Assembly (NCBI GenBank): GCA_937906995.1
Contig: CALESB010000008.1
Coordinates: forward strand, 1 to 64,000
Source: an uncultured Sutterella sp.
Lineage (GTDB): Bacteria > Pseudomonadota > Gammaproteobacteria > Burkholderiales > Burkholderiaceae_F
Length of the DNA stretch: 64,000 nt
Direction: 5' to 3'
A program made the position numbers and the translations under genes. A model generated the notes under the pieces. The model was not told where the DNA came from. It did no database searches and worked only from the letters and a program-made list of their open reading frames with translations. Position 1 is the stretch's first letter, and every line of letters begins with the position of its first letter. Below are positions 15,775-25,235 of this stretch, piece by piece.

Positions 15775-17343
15775 ATGATTTCCTCCGAATTAGTGGACCT
15801 GTCACGTTTGCAATTTGCGCTAACGTCAATGTACCACTTCATCTTTGTTCCCCTCACCTTGGGCCTATCCTTCCTTTTGGTTGTGATGGAAGCAAGCTAC
15901 GTTATTACGGGCCGCCAAGTCTACAAAGACATGACCAAGTTCTGGGGCAAACTCTTTGGTATTAACTTTGCCCTTGGGGTTGCCACTGGAATTACGATGG
16001 AATTCCAATTTGGTACCAACTGGGCCTATTACTCTCATTACGTTGGTGACATTTTTGGTGCACCGCTCGCTATCGAAGGCTTAATGGCTTTCTTCTTAGA
16101 ATCTACCTTCATCGGTCTTTTCTTCTTTGGCTGGCAACGCCTTAAAAAAAGCACCCACCTTTTAGTCACCTTTTTAATGGCCATCGGTTCAAACTTATCT
16201 GCTCTTTGGATCTTGATTGCCAACGCATGGATGCAGTATCCCACAGGCTCGGCCTTTAACTTCCAAACCATGCGCATGGAGATGAATGACTTTTTTGCTG
16301 TGGTCATGAGTCCTTGGGCACAAGCAAAATTTGGTCATACCATTGCTGCTGGTTATATGACTGGCGCAGTCTTTGTTTTAGCCATCTCTGCTTGGTACAT
16401 CCTTAAGGGCAGAGACATGGAATTTGCCAAACGCTCATTCCGTTTAGCTGCTGCCTTTGGCTTTATTGTTACCTGTTTTACGATTCATCTCGGTGATGAA
16501 TCTGGCTATTTGGTCACCAAGGATCAACCTGCGAAAATGGCTGCCATTGAGGCTATTTGGGAAACTCAACCAGCTCCTGCACCAATGACCGTTATTGGCT
16601 TCCCTAATGAAGAAAAACAAGTCACTGAGGGTGCCGTAGAAGTGCCCTGGCTTTTAGGCATGATCGCCACTCGCTCCTTGGACACCGAAATCAAGGGTAT
16701 CAAGGAACTCGTTGAAGAAAACAAACTTCGCATTCAAAACGGCATTATCGCTATGGAAGCCCTCTCTGCTTTGCGTCGCTCTCCCGACAACGTCGCTCTA
16801 CAAGAACGCTTTAAGCAGTACGAAAAAGATTTAGGCTACGGTATGCTTTTGCGCAAATACACCAATGAGCCGTCCCGTGCTACACCAGAAATGATTGAGC
16901 AAGCCGCAAAAGATACGATCCCTGGCGTTTCCATCATGTTCTGGGGCTTCCGTGCAATGGTTGCTTGCGGCTTGGCATTACTGTTCATTTTCGGTATGAG
17001 CTTCTACTACTCTGCCAAGGACACAATCGTTAACCGTTCCTGGCTTCTCAAAACGGCCTTCTTTGCTCTGCCCTTACCCTGGATAGCCTGTGAACTTGGC
17101 TGGATGGTTGCCGAATACGGTCGTCAACCGTGGAGCATTTATGAAGTACTTCCAGTTCATTTATCAACCTCAACTTTGTCTGTCGGTAGCATCACAGGCT
17201 CTTTGATTGGCTTTGTCTTACTCTACTCTGCCTTGTTAGTCGTGGAAATGTGGTTGATGATTCGCTTAATCAAGACCGGCCCGAGCCTCTTAGGTACTGG
17301 TCGCTACTATTTTGAACGTAAAAGCGGTACGGATAAGGAGTAA
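15775..17343 (+). CDS. cydA: Cytochrome bd ubiquinol oxidase subunit I
   Basis: Quinol-oxidising, haem-binding subunit of the high-affinity terminal oxidase in the inner membrane. The 522-aa protein starts LSRLQFALTSMYHFIFVPLTLGLS, with the haem b595 ligand His near 22. It has GVATGITMEFQFGTNWAYYSHYVGDIFGAPLAIEG-type helices, the LTRQ-like GYMTGAVF segment, a Q-loop with EIKGIKELVEENKLRIQNG (long-form region about 250-380), and the GRQPWSIYEVLP motif near the end. AAGGA precedes the ATG. Together with CydB, CydX and YbgE it makes a full bd-I type operon for respiration at low oxygen. Confidence 0.97.
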   Translation: MISSELVDLSRLQFALTSMYHFIFVPLTLGLSFLLVVMEASYVITGRQVYKDMTKFWGKLFGINFALGVATGITMEFQFGTNWAYYSHYVGDIFGAPLAIEGLMAFFLESTFIGLFFFGWQRLKKSTHLLVTFLMAIGSNLSALWILIANAWMQYPTGSAFNFQTMRMEMNDFFAVVMSPWAQAKFGHTIAAGYMTGAVFVLAISAWYILKGRDMEFAKRSFRLAAAFGFIVTCFTIHLGDESGYLVTKDQPAKMAAIEAIWETQPAPAPMTVIGFPNEEKQVTEGAVEVPWLLGMIATRSLDTEIKGIKELVEENKLRIQNGIIAMEALSALRRSPDNVALQERFKQYEKDLGYGMLLRKYTNEPSRATPEMIEQAAKDTIPGVSIMFWGFRAMVACGLALLFIFGMSFYYSAKDTIVNRSWLLKTAFFALPLPWIACELGWMVAEYGRQPWSIYEVLPVHLSTSTLSVGSITGSLIGFVLLYSALLVVEMWLMIRLIKTGPSLLGTGRYYFERKSGTDKE

Positions 17344-17349
17344 TTCCAA

Positions 17350-18486
17350 ATGATCGATTATGAAATCCTTAAACTGATTTGGTGGCTCTTTATCGGCGTA
17401 CTCCTAGTGGGTTTTGCTGTGATGGATGGCCAAGACATGGGGGTCGGTACTCTTTTACCCTTCTTGGGCAAAAATGACACCGAGCGCCGCATCATGATCA
17501 ACACTGTTGCACCCCACTGGGACGGCAATCAAGTATGGTTATTAACGGGCGGTGGCGCTATCTTTGCTGCATGGCCTTTGGTTTATGCTACGGCATTTTC
17601 TGGCCTTTACTGGGCATTATTCATTGTGCTTGCGGCTCTCATTTTGCGACCGGTTGCCTTTGACTATCGCAGTCGAGTGCCTGCAGAAAAATGGCGTGCT
17701 TCTTGGGACTGGGCGCTTTTCATCGGAAGTTTCGTTCCACCGATCATTTTCGGTGTCGCTTTCGGCAATATGCTCCAAGGCGTGCCTTTCCACTTTGATG
17801 AAACGCTTCGCTCAACCTACACAGGTAGCTTCTGGGCTTTGCTAAATCCCTTTGCCTTACTCTGTGGCGTTGTCTCAATCTGCATGACTGTATTCCATGG
17901 TGCCAACTATTTGCTGTTGCGCACTACGGGAGACTTGCAAGCACGAGCTCGCAAAGTAGGCATGATTGCTGGCGCCCTTACCCTTGTTCTTTTTGCCTTG
18001 GGTGGACTTTGGGTCTATTTCGGAGTTGCCGGATACGTTGCTTCTAACCTCGATCCCGCTGGTGTTGCTAATCCGCTCACCAAAACGGTCGTTGTCCAAG
18101 AAGGTGCTTGGTTTAGTAACTTCAATCAATATCCCGCTTTGTATTTGGTTCCTGCCCTTGCCATCCTTGCTGCTGGCCTTGGCGCATTAAGCCAATACGT
18201 CTGGAAGCCATTGACAGCTGTCGTTAGCTCCGGTGTTAGCATTCTTTGCATTGTGTTGACGCCGTTGATTGCGATGTTCCCGTTCGTGTTGCCCTCTTCA
18301 AGTCACCCGGTTTCTTCTTTGACGATGTGGGACTGCACAAGCTCCCAATTGACATTGCAAGTGATGTTTATTGTGACGTTGATCTTCTTACCGTTAGTCT
18401 TGATCTACACTGATTGGGCTTATAAGGTAATGAGTGGCAAATTGACGCCTCAATACATTAAAGAAAACGACAAAACGCTTTACTAA
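17350..18486 (+). CDS. cydB: Cytochrome bd ubiquinol oxidase subunit II
   Basis: Second core subunit of cytochrome bd oxidase, 378 aa with about eight membrane helices. Recognised by FAVMDGQDMGVGTLLPFLGKNDTERRIMINTVAPHWDGNQVWL-type sequence at residues 20-65, FRPVAFDYR-like AALILRPVAFDYRSR, and the C-terminal TMWDCTSSQLTLQVM segment that is characteristic of CydB. It follows cydA by 6 bases and precedes cydX by 14. It needs CydA for the haems and CydDC for assembly; those are not in this window. Confidence 0.97.
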   Translation: MIDYEILKLIWWLFIGVLLVGFAVMDGQDMGVGTLLPFLGKNDTERRIMINTVAPHWDGNQVWLLTGGGAIFAAWPLVYATAFSGLYWALFIVLAALILRPVAFDYRSRVPAEKWRASWDWALFIGSFVPPIIFGVAFGNMLQGVPFHFDETLRSTYTGSFWALLNPFALLCGVVSICMTVFHGANYLLLRTTGDLQARARKVGMIAGALTLVLFALGGLWVYFGVAGYVASNLDPAGVANPLTKTVVVQEGAWFSNFNQYPALYLVPALAILAAGLGALSQYVWKPLTAVVSSGVSILCIVLTPLIAMFPFVLPSSSHPVSSLTMWDCTSSQLTLQVMFIVTLIFLPLVLIYTDWAYKVMSGKLTPQYIKENDKTLY

Positions 18487-18500
18487 AGGGAGTCAATCAC

Positions 18501-18611
18501 ATGTTTTATATCTATTGGTTTGTCGGCCTTTTATTGGCGATCTCTGTCAGTGTCATCATGGCAGCACAATACGAACTTAAAAACTGCCCTGAAAAGAGTG
18601 AAGAGGAATAA
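18501..18611 (+). CDS. cydX: Cytochrome bd oxidase accessory subunit CydX
   Basis: A 36-codon gene between cydB and ybgE. The product starts MFYIYWFVGLLLAISVSV and continues to AAQYEL before a short charged tail (EKSEEE). It has the CydX design: an aromatic N-terminus with Trp6, one membrane helix, then a YE pair at the end of the helix. GGGAG lies about eight bases upstream. CydX stabilises the haems of the CydAB complex in E. coli. Its stop codon overlaps the ybgE start by one base (TAATG), which indicates translational coupling. Confidence 0.92.
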   Translation: MFYIYWFVGLLLAISVSVIMAAQYELKNCPEKSEEE

Positions 18612-18880
18612 TGAAGAAGTTTCTAAACTTTTTCGCTCGAATGATTTCTATCGTGGCGGCAGCTGCTGTCACGGTAGGAGTCGTGCTCTATCCCAGAGCG
18701 ATTGCTCTTGATATGCACTCTGTGCCTCATGGTTGGCTTGTGTGTTTAATGTTGGGGATGAGTGCTGCTTATGTCCATGGTTTTGGCTTTATCCCTAATC
18801 ATCCTGCACTCAAAATAGCGTTCTCGCCCCTCGTTGCTTGGCCTTTAATCGCTCTTGGGACCTACATGATTTTCTTTTAA
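18611..18880 (+). CDS. ybgE: Cyd operon protein YbgE
   Basis: An 89-aa inner-membrane protein with three hydrophobic segments. The motif HGWLVCLMLGMSAAYVHGFGFIP is the YbgE pattern (HG near the second helix and VHGxGF). Always found with cydABX; role unknown but usually counted with the bd oxidase. Translation is coupled to cydX by a TAATG overlap. Last gene of the operon, convergent with yaeQ after one base; no clear terminator hairpin is visible between them. Confidence 0.88.
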   Translation: MKKFLNFFARMISIVAAAAVTVGVVLYPRAIALDMHSVPHGWLVCLMLGMSAAYVHGFGFIPNHPALKIAFSPLVAWPLIALGTYMIFF

Positions 18881-18881
18881 G

Positions 18882-19436
18882 CTATTCTCGGCGCAAGAGC
18901 CAATGAAGTTGAATTTGGGCAGTATTGATACTGTCTGATAACCACACAACACCATCTTGCACCGTTACGGATAGATGCATGGTTCGGGTCATGAGTTTGG
19001 CTAAACTCTCCAGCTCATGATCCAATACCTTTGCTACAGATAGTTTAGAAACCTTTCTTAAGTCACTCATATTTTGTTGCCACCAAGGCTCCAGTCGATC
19101 CTCTCCATAAGCAACAACGATCACTTCGTCACTGCGCCCAGCGGATTTTCTGACTTGCTTGACATCTGGCACGCCAACTTCAATCCATCTCGCAACACTT
19201 CCCGTATCATCAATTTCCCAAAGTGCTGGCTCTCCTTCTGAGGATAAGCCTCGGCCAAACTCTAATCGCATATTCTCCTCACCCACAAACAGGCAATATG
19301 TCAACAATCGAACTGCCAATCGCTCTTCCGTTTCTGAAGGATGACGCGCCAAAGTACACAAATGCGTACCGTAATAACCACGATCGAGATCCGAAATATC
19401 AATTGTTGCCTTGTAGATCGTTGCACCGAGAGCCAT
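18882..19436 (-). CDS. yaeQ: YaeQ family protein
   Basis: A 184-aa cytoplasmic protein of the YaeQ family, which has a PD-(D/E)XK nuclease-like fold without proven activity. Diagnostic sequence: MALGATIYKATIDISDLDRGYY, then LTLARHPSETEERLAVRLL-type text and ARWIEVGVPDVKQVRKSAGRSDEV, ending in IQLHWLL. Length fits E. coli YaeQ (181 aa). The gene faces the cyd operon and is preceded upstream by the fadL terminator. In enteric bacteria it has been linked to suppression of RfaH loss, but that link is not firmly understood. Confidence 0.92.
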   Translation of the reverse strand: MALGATIYKATIDISDLDRGYYGTHLCTLARHPSETEERLAVRLLTYCLFVGEENMRLEFGRGLSSEGEPALWEIDDTGSVARWIEVGVPDVKQVRKSAGRSDEVIVVAYGEDRLEPWWQQNMSDLRKVSKLSVAKVLDHELESLAKLMTRTMHLSVTVQDGVVWLSDSINTAQIQLHWLLRRE

Positions 19437-19479
19437 GATGAGTTCTCCTGTAAAAAACCTCGTTATATTAGTCGCTTAA

Positions 19480-19519
19480 CAAAACAAAAGCCAGATTCTC
19501 CCGTCGAAGAATCTGGCTT
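19480..19519 (-). terminator. Rho-independent terminator of the FadL-type gene
   Basis: Perfect 12-bp stem AAGCCAGATTCT/AGAATCTGGCTT with an 8-base loop, 26 bases downstream of the minus-strand stop, followed on that strand by TTTTGTTTTG. The plus side also carries an A/T tract, so it can stop transcription both ways. Confidence 0.88.
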
Positions 19520-19544
19520 ATTTTTTTAAACTAAATCAATTGAT

Positions 19545-20861
19545 TTAGAAGCGATATTGCATTTGAACACCGACCAAGTAGGCATCCAAAGAGTCGTATT
19601 CAGCCTTAGCCATTCCCTTAGGCGTCGGATAGTACAAGTCTTTATTACCAATACCACGCAAGTAAGCAGCACCCACGTCAAATTGCAATTGATCGTTGTA
19701 CTTATAGGTAGAGCCCAACGTCAACCACAAGCGGTCTGTATCCGGAATCACAGCCATACGCTTAGATTGGTCAGCGATCGGATCCTTTTCATAGGCGACA
19801 CCACCACGAACTGTCCAATTGCTATTAACGGCATAGTCTGCACCAACAGAGAAGAGCCATGTATCTTCCCAGTCGTTTTGGATTTCATGCTTAGCAATCT
19901 TACCTGCTGCGTCAGGATCAGCTGCAACAATGGCAGCTGGTACCTCATTATCGACCACTAAATTCTTAAAGTTAGACCAGTTAGCCCAACGAACTAAACC
20001 CGACAAGCGAAGGGAATCCGTTGCCTCCCATGTCCCAGTTAACATAACAGTATCTGGCGTTTCAACCGTTGCCTTTGATGAAAAAGTAAGGCCCTCCAAA
20101 CCAACAAGACTATTACCTTGTAACGGCTTAGCATTGCTGAACTTCATTGTTCCTTCTGCATTGTGTTCAATAGAAGAGCGATAAGACAAGCCAAAGCGTA
20201 ATTTTTCACTTGGACTAATCATCACACCTAAGTTATAACCCCAATCCCAACTATCAGCTTCAAGTTTAGCATTGCCAAGATTTATGCCAGCAGGAACATT
20301 TTCATTCATCATGCTACTGTCTAAACCCAACCCTAACTTAGCCTTAGCATACTGCACAGAAACACCACCGCCGACGCTGATGAATTCACTAACCTTCCAG
20401 GCAAAGCTCGGGTTCATATCGAAGGTTAAAATCATGGATTCATTACCACGAGATGAACCTTGCCAATCTTTGCTGTATTGGGTACCCATACCAAACGGCA
20501 CCGTCATACCGAAACCTAACCAAAGGCTGTCGTTAACTTGGTGAGTCGTGTAACCAGCAGGAATCATTTGGCCCTTTAAACGGCCATTTTCAGAATCACC
20601 ATTAGCCGTTTTAATCGGAGCGTCAACATCAATCCACACACCACCAGCTTGGAAGCGCGTGCCAGACAATAACGTCATACCAGCAGGGTTGTAATGAACT
20701 GCAGACAAGTCATCACCAACGATACCAGCACCTGCGTAAGCGCGGCCAAGGCCCAAAGAAGACTGTTCCGTTAATTGAAAGCCAGCAGCAAAGGCAGCGG
20801 ACGTAGCAGCAGCTGCAGCCGTCAAAGCAAATGCTGCAGCGCTCTTATTCAAGAAAGACAT
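19545..20861 (-). CDS. FadL/OmpP1-type outer membrane fatty-acid transporter
   Basis: Outer-membrane beta-barrel of the FadL (Toluene_X) family for uptake of long-chain fatty acids or other hydrophobic compounds. After a signal peptide (about 1-26, cleavage near AFA-A) the mature N-terminus shows the family hatch sequence GFQLTEQSSLGLGRAYAGAG and the NPAGM motif. The C-terminus ends GVQMQYRF, with Phe as expected for BAM recognition. I start at the ATG at 20861 (438 aa), which has GGAGAG upstream; the frame continues 54 bases further but without a ribosome site or signal-peptide logic. The true substrate is not known. Confidence 0.92.
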   Translation of the reverse strand: MSFLNKSAAAFALTAAAAATSAAFAAGFQLTEQSSLGLGRAYAGAGIVGDDLSAVHYNPAGMTLLSGTRFQAGGVWIDVDAPIKTANGDSENGRLKGQMIPAGYTTHQVNDSLWLGFGMTVPFGMGTQYSKDWQGSSRGNESMILTFDMNPSFAWKVSEFISVGGGVSVQYAKAKLGLGLDSSMMNENVPAGINLGNAKLEADSWDWGYNLGVMISPSEKLRFGLSYRSSIEHNAEGTMKFSNAKPLQGNSLVGLEGLTFSSKATVETPDTVMLTGTWEATDSLRLSGLVRWANWSNFKNLVVDNEVPAAIVAADPDAAGKIAKHEIQNDWEDTWLFSVGADYAVNSNWTVRGGVAYEKDPIADQSKRMAVIPDTDRLWLTLGSTYKYNDQLQFDVGAAYLRGIGNKDLYYPTPKGMAKAEYDSLDAYLVGVQMQYRF

Positions 20862-20981
20862 GTAACTCTCCAAGAGATAGTAGAAATAGGCTACGCGCAT
20901 CAAGTCTTTTCTCATTATTTGATGCGCAAAATAGAAAAACGTCTAAGATTTTGCTGATTTTTGAGCACAAAAATAACAGCA

Positions 20982-21012
20982 AAAATTAGGGGTAAACCCT
21001 ATGTTTACCCCT
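20982..21012 (-). terminator. Terminator of the DUF4870-like gene
   Basis: Perfect 10-bp stem AGGGGTAAAC/GTTTACCCCT with a 5-base loop, followed on the minus strand by TAATTTTTG, 63 bases past the stop of the upstream minus-strand gene. Confidence 0.8.
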
Positions 21013-21075
21013 TACAGATTAGTCTTAGTAAGAAAGATATCAACCGTTTGGCTGATTATTTTTTGAATTTATTGC

Positions 21076-21498
21076 TTAATCTGAAAAGACTGGACGATAT
21101 TCTCTTAATCGCAACCATCCAAAAATAATGCGATAAGCAACCCAAATACTTAAGACAACAAAGCCCCCAAGCCAAACAAAAGGACCAACAATAAAAGGCA
21201 TAAGAACAACGCCTGCGATCATTACCAATAAGGTCCAAACCATACCGTACCAAAATGTACGAATTTGCCATGAAAAATGAGACTCTAAAAATGTCCCTCT
21301 TGCATCTGGTGCTTTCACATAATTCAGAACGACCGCCGCAATCGAGGGCCAACCAAAAAGAAAAGCAGAAATAATGGTCGCTCCGGTCATTAACCCGATG
21401 AGCATACTCAAACCATGAAGGATATAAACCAACTGAGTAATAAACAATAAACTATTGTTGGAGCCCTCTGGTGGAACACGTTGAGCGATATCTGACAT
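21076..21498 (-). CDS. DUF4870-like four-helix membrane protein
   Basis: A 140-aa integral membrane protein with hydrophobic segments at about 18-40, 44-62, 83-103 and 105-125. The features LVYILHGLSMLIGLMTG, ...VLNYVKAPDARGTFLESHFSWQIRTFWYG and a C-terminal WLRLRE are those of the DUF4870/TMEM group common in Betaproteobacteria. Function unknown. It lies alone, divergent from the two-component system, and ends in its own terminator. Confidence 0.72.
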   Translation of the reverse strand: MSDIAQRVPPEGSNNSLLFITQLVYILHGLSMLIGLMTGATIISAFLFGWPSIAAVVLNYVKAPDARGTFLESHFSWQIRTFWYGMVWTLLVMIAGVVLMPFIVGPFVWLGGFVVLSIWVAYRIIFGWLRLREYRPVFSD

Positions 21499-21612
21499 TG
21501 CCTCTTAACCTTACAAACAAAACAATTCAACACGTTTAACTTAGCACAAAAGCTCAGCAATCGTGCACAATTAGTAAGGTCTTTTGTAAGGATTCTATAA
21601 AGGATTTTTATT

Positions 21613-22269
21613 GTGAGAATTTTGTTGGTTGAAGACGATCCGATGATCGGTGAAAGCGTTGTTGATGGCTTAACAGATGAAGGATATGCCGTTGACTGGG
21701 TTCAAGACGGTAACTCCGCCCTTTTAGCTTTACGCACGACGGAATTTTCTCTAGTTGTTCTCGATCTTGGTCTTCCTGGTAAAGATGGAATCAGAGTTTT
21801 AGAAGAACTGCGCTCTGATCAAAATCTCACACCTGTTTTGGTAACTACAGCTCGCGATACGATAGAAGATCGTGTTAAAGGCCTTGATGCTGGCGCCGAT
21901 GATTACCTCATCAAACCATTTGATTTGGATGAGTTGTTTGCTCGTATTCGAGCTCTCCTACGACGCTCAGCTGGACGTGCAGACCCCATGATTGAACGTG
22001 GTCGACTACAAATTAAACCTGCCACTCATGAAGTTATCTATGATGGACAACAAGTTCTTTTGTCTGGAAAAGAATTTGCTCTTTTGTTAGCTCTTGCAGA
22101 GCGCCCTGGACTTGTCTTATCACGTTCGCAACTTGAAGAACGTCTCTACAATTGGGACTCCTCCGTTGGCAGCAATGCTATCGAAGTCCACATCCACCAT
22201 CTTCGTAAAAAACTTAGCGAAGGAGCGATTAAAACTGTTCGTGGAGTTGGCTATATTCTTGAGGCCTAA
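21613..22269 (+). CDS. OmpR-family response regulator (QseB/PmrA/TctD-like)
   Basis: DNA-binding regulator of a two-component system. The 218-aa protein has a receiver domain (residues 1-115) with acidic pocket E7/D8/D9, phosphorylation site D51 (VLDLGLPGKDG) and conserved Lys in DYLIKPF near 103. A winged-helix DNA-binding domain (about 125-217) ends KTVRGVGYILE. The start codon is GTG with AAGGA nine bases upstream. The cognate kinase gene starts five bases after the stop, and an HtrA protease follows. The arrangement suggests an envelope-stress or cation-sensing circuit, but the signal is unknown. Confidence 0.93.
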   Translation: MRILLVEDDPMIGESVVDGLTDEGYAVDWVQDGNSALLALRTTEFSLVVLDLGLPGKDGIRVLEELRSDQNLTPVLVTTARDTIEDRVKGLDAGADDYLIKPFDLDELFARIRALLRRSAGRADPMIERGRLQIKPATHEVIYDGQQVLLSGKEFALLLALAERPGLVLSRSQLEERLYNWDSSVGSNAIEVHIHHLRKKLSEGAIKTVRGVGYILEA

Positions 22270-22274
22270 CGATC

Positions 22275-23588
22275 ATGTACTCTATTCGCGATAGGCTTTT
22301 ATGGACATTTTGCATTTGCTTAATTTTGGCTGGTGTTGCAGCCACCTACATGACTTTTATTTCAGCCAAAGCCGAAGTGAATCGTTTCTTGGACATAGAG
22401 TTAAGACAAGTGGCTCTTTCAGTTAGTGCAACGGGCGACATCACAAATTTCTTACCGCAATCCAGATCCGAAACAGAAAACCCAATGGTCATTCAAATCC
22501 ATCGAGAACAAGGCCACGTTAATCAGCTCTCCTCTGGATTAACAGAAGCTATCCCTGTTCCACAAAATTCTGGTTTTGCCAACATTTTGCACGAAGGGCA
22601 ACCGTGGAGAGCCTATGTTTATCACGTCAATGACGATCTATCAGTCATTACAGCACAACCCACACGCGTTCGTGTCGAACTCGCATTCACATCGGCATTG
22701 CATATTCTTCAACCGCTTATTTTGTTGTTACCCTTTCTCGTTATTGCCATTTGGCTGTTAGTGACCCAAGGTTTAGCAAGCTTAAATCGCACTGCAAAAA
22801 TTGTTGCAACTCGATCATCAACATCGTTAGAGCCGATCCCAACTCAAGGTTTGCCCATTGAGGTTTTAAAGCTTGTGGAAGCACTAAATGACCTTTTAGC
22901 TCGTCTAAATGATAGTCTCGAAGCGCAAAAACGTTTTGCCTCCGATGCGGCTCATGAGTTAAGAACACCGCTGACAGCACTCAAACTCCAAGTACAATTG
23001 GCCGAGCGAGCCAAAACCCCACAATCTCAAGAAAAAGCATTTTCTCGACTACATGCCGGCATTGATCGAGCTACCGGCCTTGTGCAACAACTACTCACAA
23101 TTGCAAGACTTGACCCAGACGCTCATACAAAACCCTTTGTAGAAGTTAATGTCGAGCAGATTCTCAAAAGCGTATCTGAAGAACTGACAGTTTTGGCACA
23201 GCAAAAACACATCCGAATTGAAGTTGATACCCAACCAACTATGGTTATGGGTATGGAAGATGTCTTAAAGCTTCTTCTTATTAATCTCTGTGACAATGCT
23301 ATTCGTTATACACAACCAGAGGGACGGATTCTTTTGAGTACAAAAATCAAAGATCATCGTCTACTGATCCTTGTAAGTGATAATGGTCCTGGCATTGCCG
23401 CAGAGGAGCGCGAACGTATTTTCGATCGCTTCTATCGAGCTCTAGGTACAAAAACACAAGGCAATGGCCTTGGGTTGGCTATTGTTAAGCGAGCCGTTCA
23501 GCTTCATCACGGAACCATTCGCGTAACAGATGGATTAGACAACCAAGGAACTACAATGGAAATTTCTCTTCCTTTGTATCAAAAATAG
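22275..23588 (+). CDS. Sensor histidine kinase (QseC/TctE-like)
   Basis: Membrane-bound kinase, 437 aa, with a helix at about 9-30, a periplasmic 2CSK-type sensor region (about 31-145), a second helix at about 150-168, a dimerisation domain with phospho-acceptor His227 in DAAHELRTPLTAL, and an ATPase domain with N-box NLCDNAIRYT, G1 DNGPGI, F-box and G2 GNGLGLAIV. It is translated right after the response regulator. Upstream of htrA, so the pair may control protease or envelope functions. No PAS or HAMP domain of normal length is obvious. Confidence 0.92.
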   Translation: MYSIRDRLLWTFCICLILAGVAATYMTFISAKAEVNRFLDIELRQVALSVSATGDITNFLPQSRSETENPMVIQIHREQGHVNQLSSGLTEAIPVPQNSGFANILHEGQPWRAYVYHVNDDLSVITAQPTRVRVELAFTSALHILQPLILLLPFLVIAIWLLVTQGLASLNRTAKIVATRSSTSLEPIPTQGLPIEVLKLVEALNDLLARLNDSLEAQKRFASDAAHELRTPLTALKLQVQLAERAKTPQSQEKAFSRLHAGIDRATGLVQQLLTIARLDPDAHTKPFVEVNVEQILKSVSEELTVLAQQKHIRIEVDTQPTMVMGMEDVLKLLLINLCDNAIRYTQPEGRILLSTKIKDHRLLILVSDNGPGIAAEERERIFDRFYRALGTKTQGNGLGLAIVKRAVQLHHGTIRVTDGLDNQGTTMEISLPLYQK

Positions 23589-23703
23589 CTTTGTTACAAA
23601 TTGGGGATTAACGAAACAACCCGCAAAACAAATAAGCGATGATTTTCGTTATTGTTGGCGTATTAATTTATGGACTTATCTGAATATTTTCGGAGACAAA
23701 CTC

Positions 23704-25149
23704 ATGATCAAAAGTCGTGCCTTCAAATCAGCAGTATTGGCTGTTGCTATGGCCGCAGCCTTCTCAGTTACTAGTGTTGCTAACGCTCAAGTGAGCTCAT
23801 TTTTTTCTAGCAATGATGCTTCAACGCAAGCAGCGTTGCCGGATTTCACCAAACTCGTTGAAGAAAATGGTAAAGGCGTAGTCAATATTTCTACGATTCG
23901 CAATGCCCGTACACAAACCGCTCAAAATCCGTTCCCAGAATTATTGGATAAGCGTACAGAAGAGCTTTTCCGTCGTTTTGGTTTTCCGATCGTTCCCTTT
24001 GGTCCCCAAGAGCAACGAATTCCAGAACAACGGGGAACAGGCTCTGGCTTTATTGTTTCACCGGATGGCTACATTCTAACCAATGCTCACGTCGTTGAGG
24101 GCGCAGATGAATTACGTATTCGCTTAACAGACAACCGTGAGTTTGCCGGTAAAGTCATTGGCTTAGATAAGAAAACAGACATTGCTGTTGTGAAAATCGA
24201 AGCTAAAGACCTACCAGTTTTGAAAATGGGCTCATCAGAAAACTTAAAAGTGGGTGAATGGGTTGCTGCCATTGGCTCTCCTTTCGGCTTAGATAACACT
24301 GTTACGGCCGGTATTGTTTCTGCTAAGAGTCGTCAATTGCCCTCAGAACAATACGTACCATTTATTCAAACAGACGTAGCTGTTAATCCTGGTAACTCCG
24401 GTGGCCCGCTCTTTAACATGAAGGGAGAAGTAGTTGGCATTAATTCCCAAATCTTCTCTACCTCTGGTGGATTCATGGGATTGTCCTTCTCTATCCCAAT
24501 CGATTTAGCTATCGAAATCAAAGATCAGTTAATTAAAAATGGCCGTGTCATCCGTGGGCGCATCGGTGTCGGCATTCAAGCCGTAACCCAAGACTTAGCA
24601 GAAGCTTTTGGCATGAAGACGCCTAAGGGAGCCGTAATTACCCAGTTGGACAAAGATGGTCCGGCTGAAAAAGCAGGCCTTCAAGTAGGTGATATTTTGA
24701 TTGCTGTTAATGGCCAAGAAGTCAAAAATGCAAATGATATTCCTGTCAAAATCTCGACGATGCGACCTGGCACCAAAGTCGACATGACAGTATTGCGTAA
24801 TGGCAAACAAGAGACAGTGTCTGTGACTGTAGCTGAAACGCCGAATCCAGAAGGTGTTAAAACACAAGAAAAGGCCTCCACTGGTAAATTGGGCGTATCC
24901 GTTCGTCCCCTAGCTAAGGAAGAGCTTCAAGAATTAGAACTCAAGCAAGGCCTTCTAGTTACAGAAGTTCGTGGTGCAGCTGCTCGTGCAGGCCTCTTGC
25001 CACGAGATATTATCTTGAGTGCTAACGGTAAACCCATTAACACCGCAGAGGATTTAGCCAAAGCTATTCAAAAGAGTAATAAGATCGCTTTATTGGTTCA
25101 ACGTCAACAATCTCGCATCTTTATTGCCATTGATTTAAAGAAGAACTAA
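23704..25149 (+). CDS. Periplasmic serine protease, HtrA/DegP/MucD family
   Basis: Trypsin-like protease/chaperone of the periplasm that degrades misfolded envelope proteins. A signal peptide (about 1-29, cleavage near ANA-Q) precedes the protease domain with catalytic His129 (LTNAHVV), Asp159 (DIAVVKIE) and Ser232 (GNSGGPLF). Two PDZ domains follow (about 285-370 and 395-478), containing RGRIGVGIQ and LGVSVRPL. The 481-aa length equals DegP/MucD. It is 115 bases downstream of the kinase gene and may be part of the same regulon. The LA-loop between the signal and the protease is short and Q-rich, more like DegQ/MucD than DegP. Confidence 0.93.
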   Translation: MIKSRAFKSAVLAVAMAAAFSVTSVANAQVSSFFSSNDASTQAALPDFTKLVEENGKGVVNISTIRNARTQTAQNPFPELLDKRTEELFRRFGFPIVPFGPQEQRIPEQRGTGSGFIVSPDGYILTNAHVVEGADELRIRLTDNREFAGKVIGLDKKTDIAVVKIEAKDLPVLKMGSSENLKVGEWVAAIGSPFGLDNTVTAGIVSAKSRQLPSEQYVPFIQTDVAVNPGNSGGPLFNMKGEVVGINSQIFSTSGGFMGLSFSIPIDLAIEIKDQLIKNGRVIRGRIGVGIQAVTQDLAEAFGMKTPKGAVITQLDKDGPAEKAGLQVGDILIAVNGQEVKNANDIPVKISTMRPGTKVDMTVLRNGKQETVSVTVAETPNPEGVKTQEKASTGKLGVSVRPLAKEELQELELKQGLLVTEVRGAAARAGLLPRDIILSANGKPINTAEDLAKAIQKSNKIALLVQRQQSRIFIAIDLKKN

Positions 25150-25201
25150 TAACCTCCCCAAAAACTTGGTCATATTTGCATAAATACGACCAATAATGAA
25201 C

Positions 25202-25234
25202 AAAAAAGCGATCACTAATTGCGATCGCTTTTTT
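25202..25234. terminator. Bidirectional terminator between htrA and tetR
   Basis: Perfect 12-bp stem AAAAAAGCGATC/GATCGCTTTTTT with a 9-base loop between convergent genes. A/T arms give U-runs in both directions. Confidence 0.9.
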
Positions 25235-25235
25235 A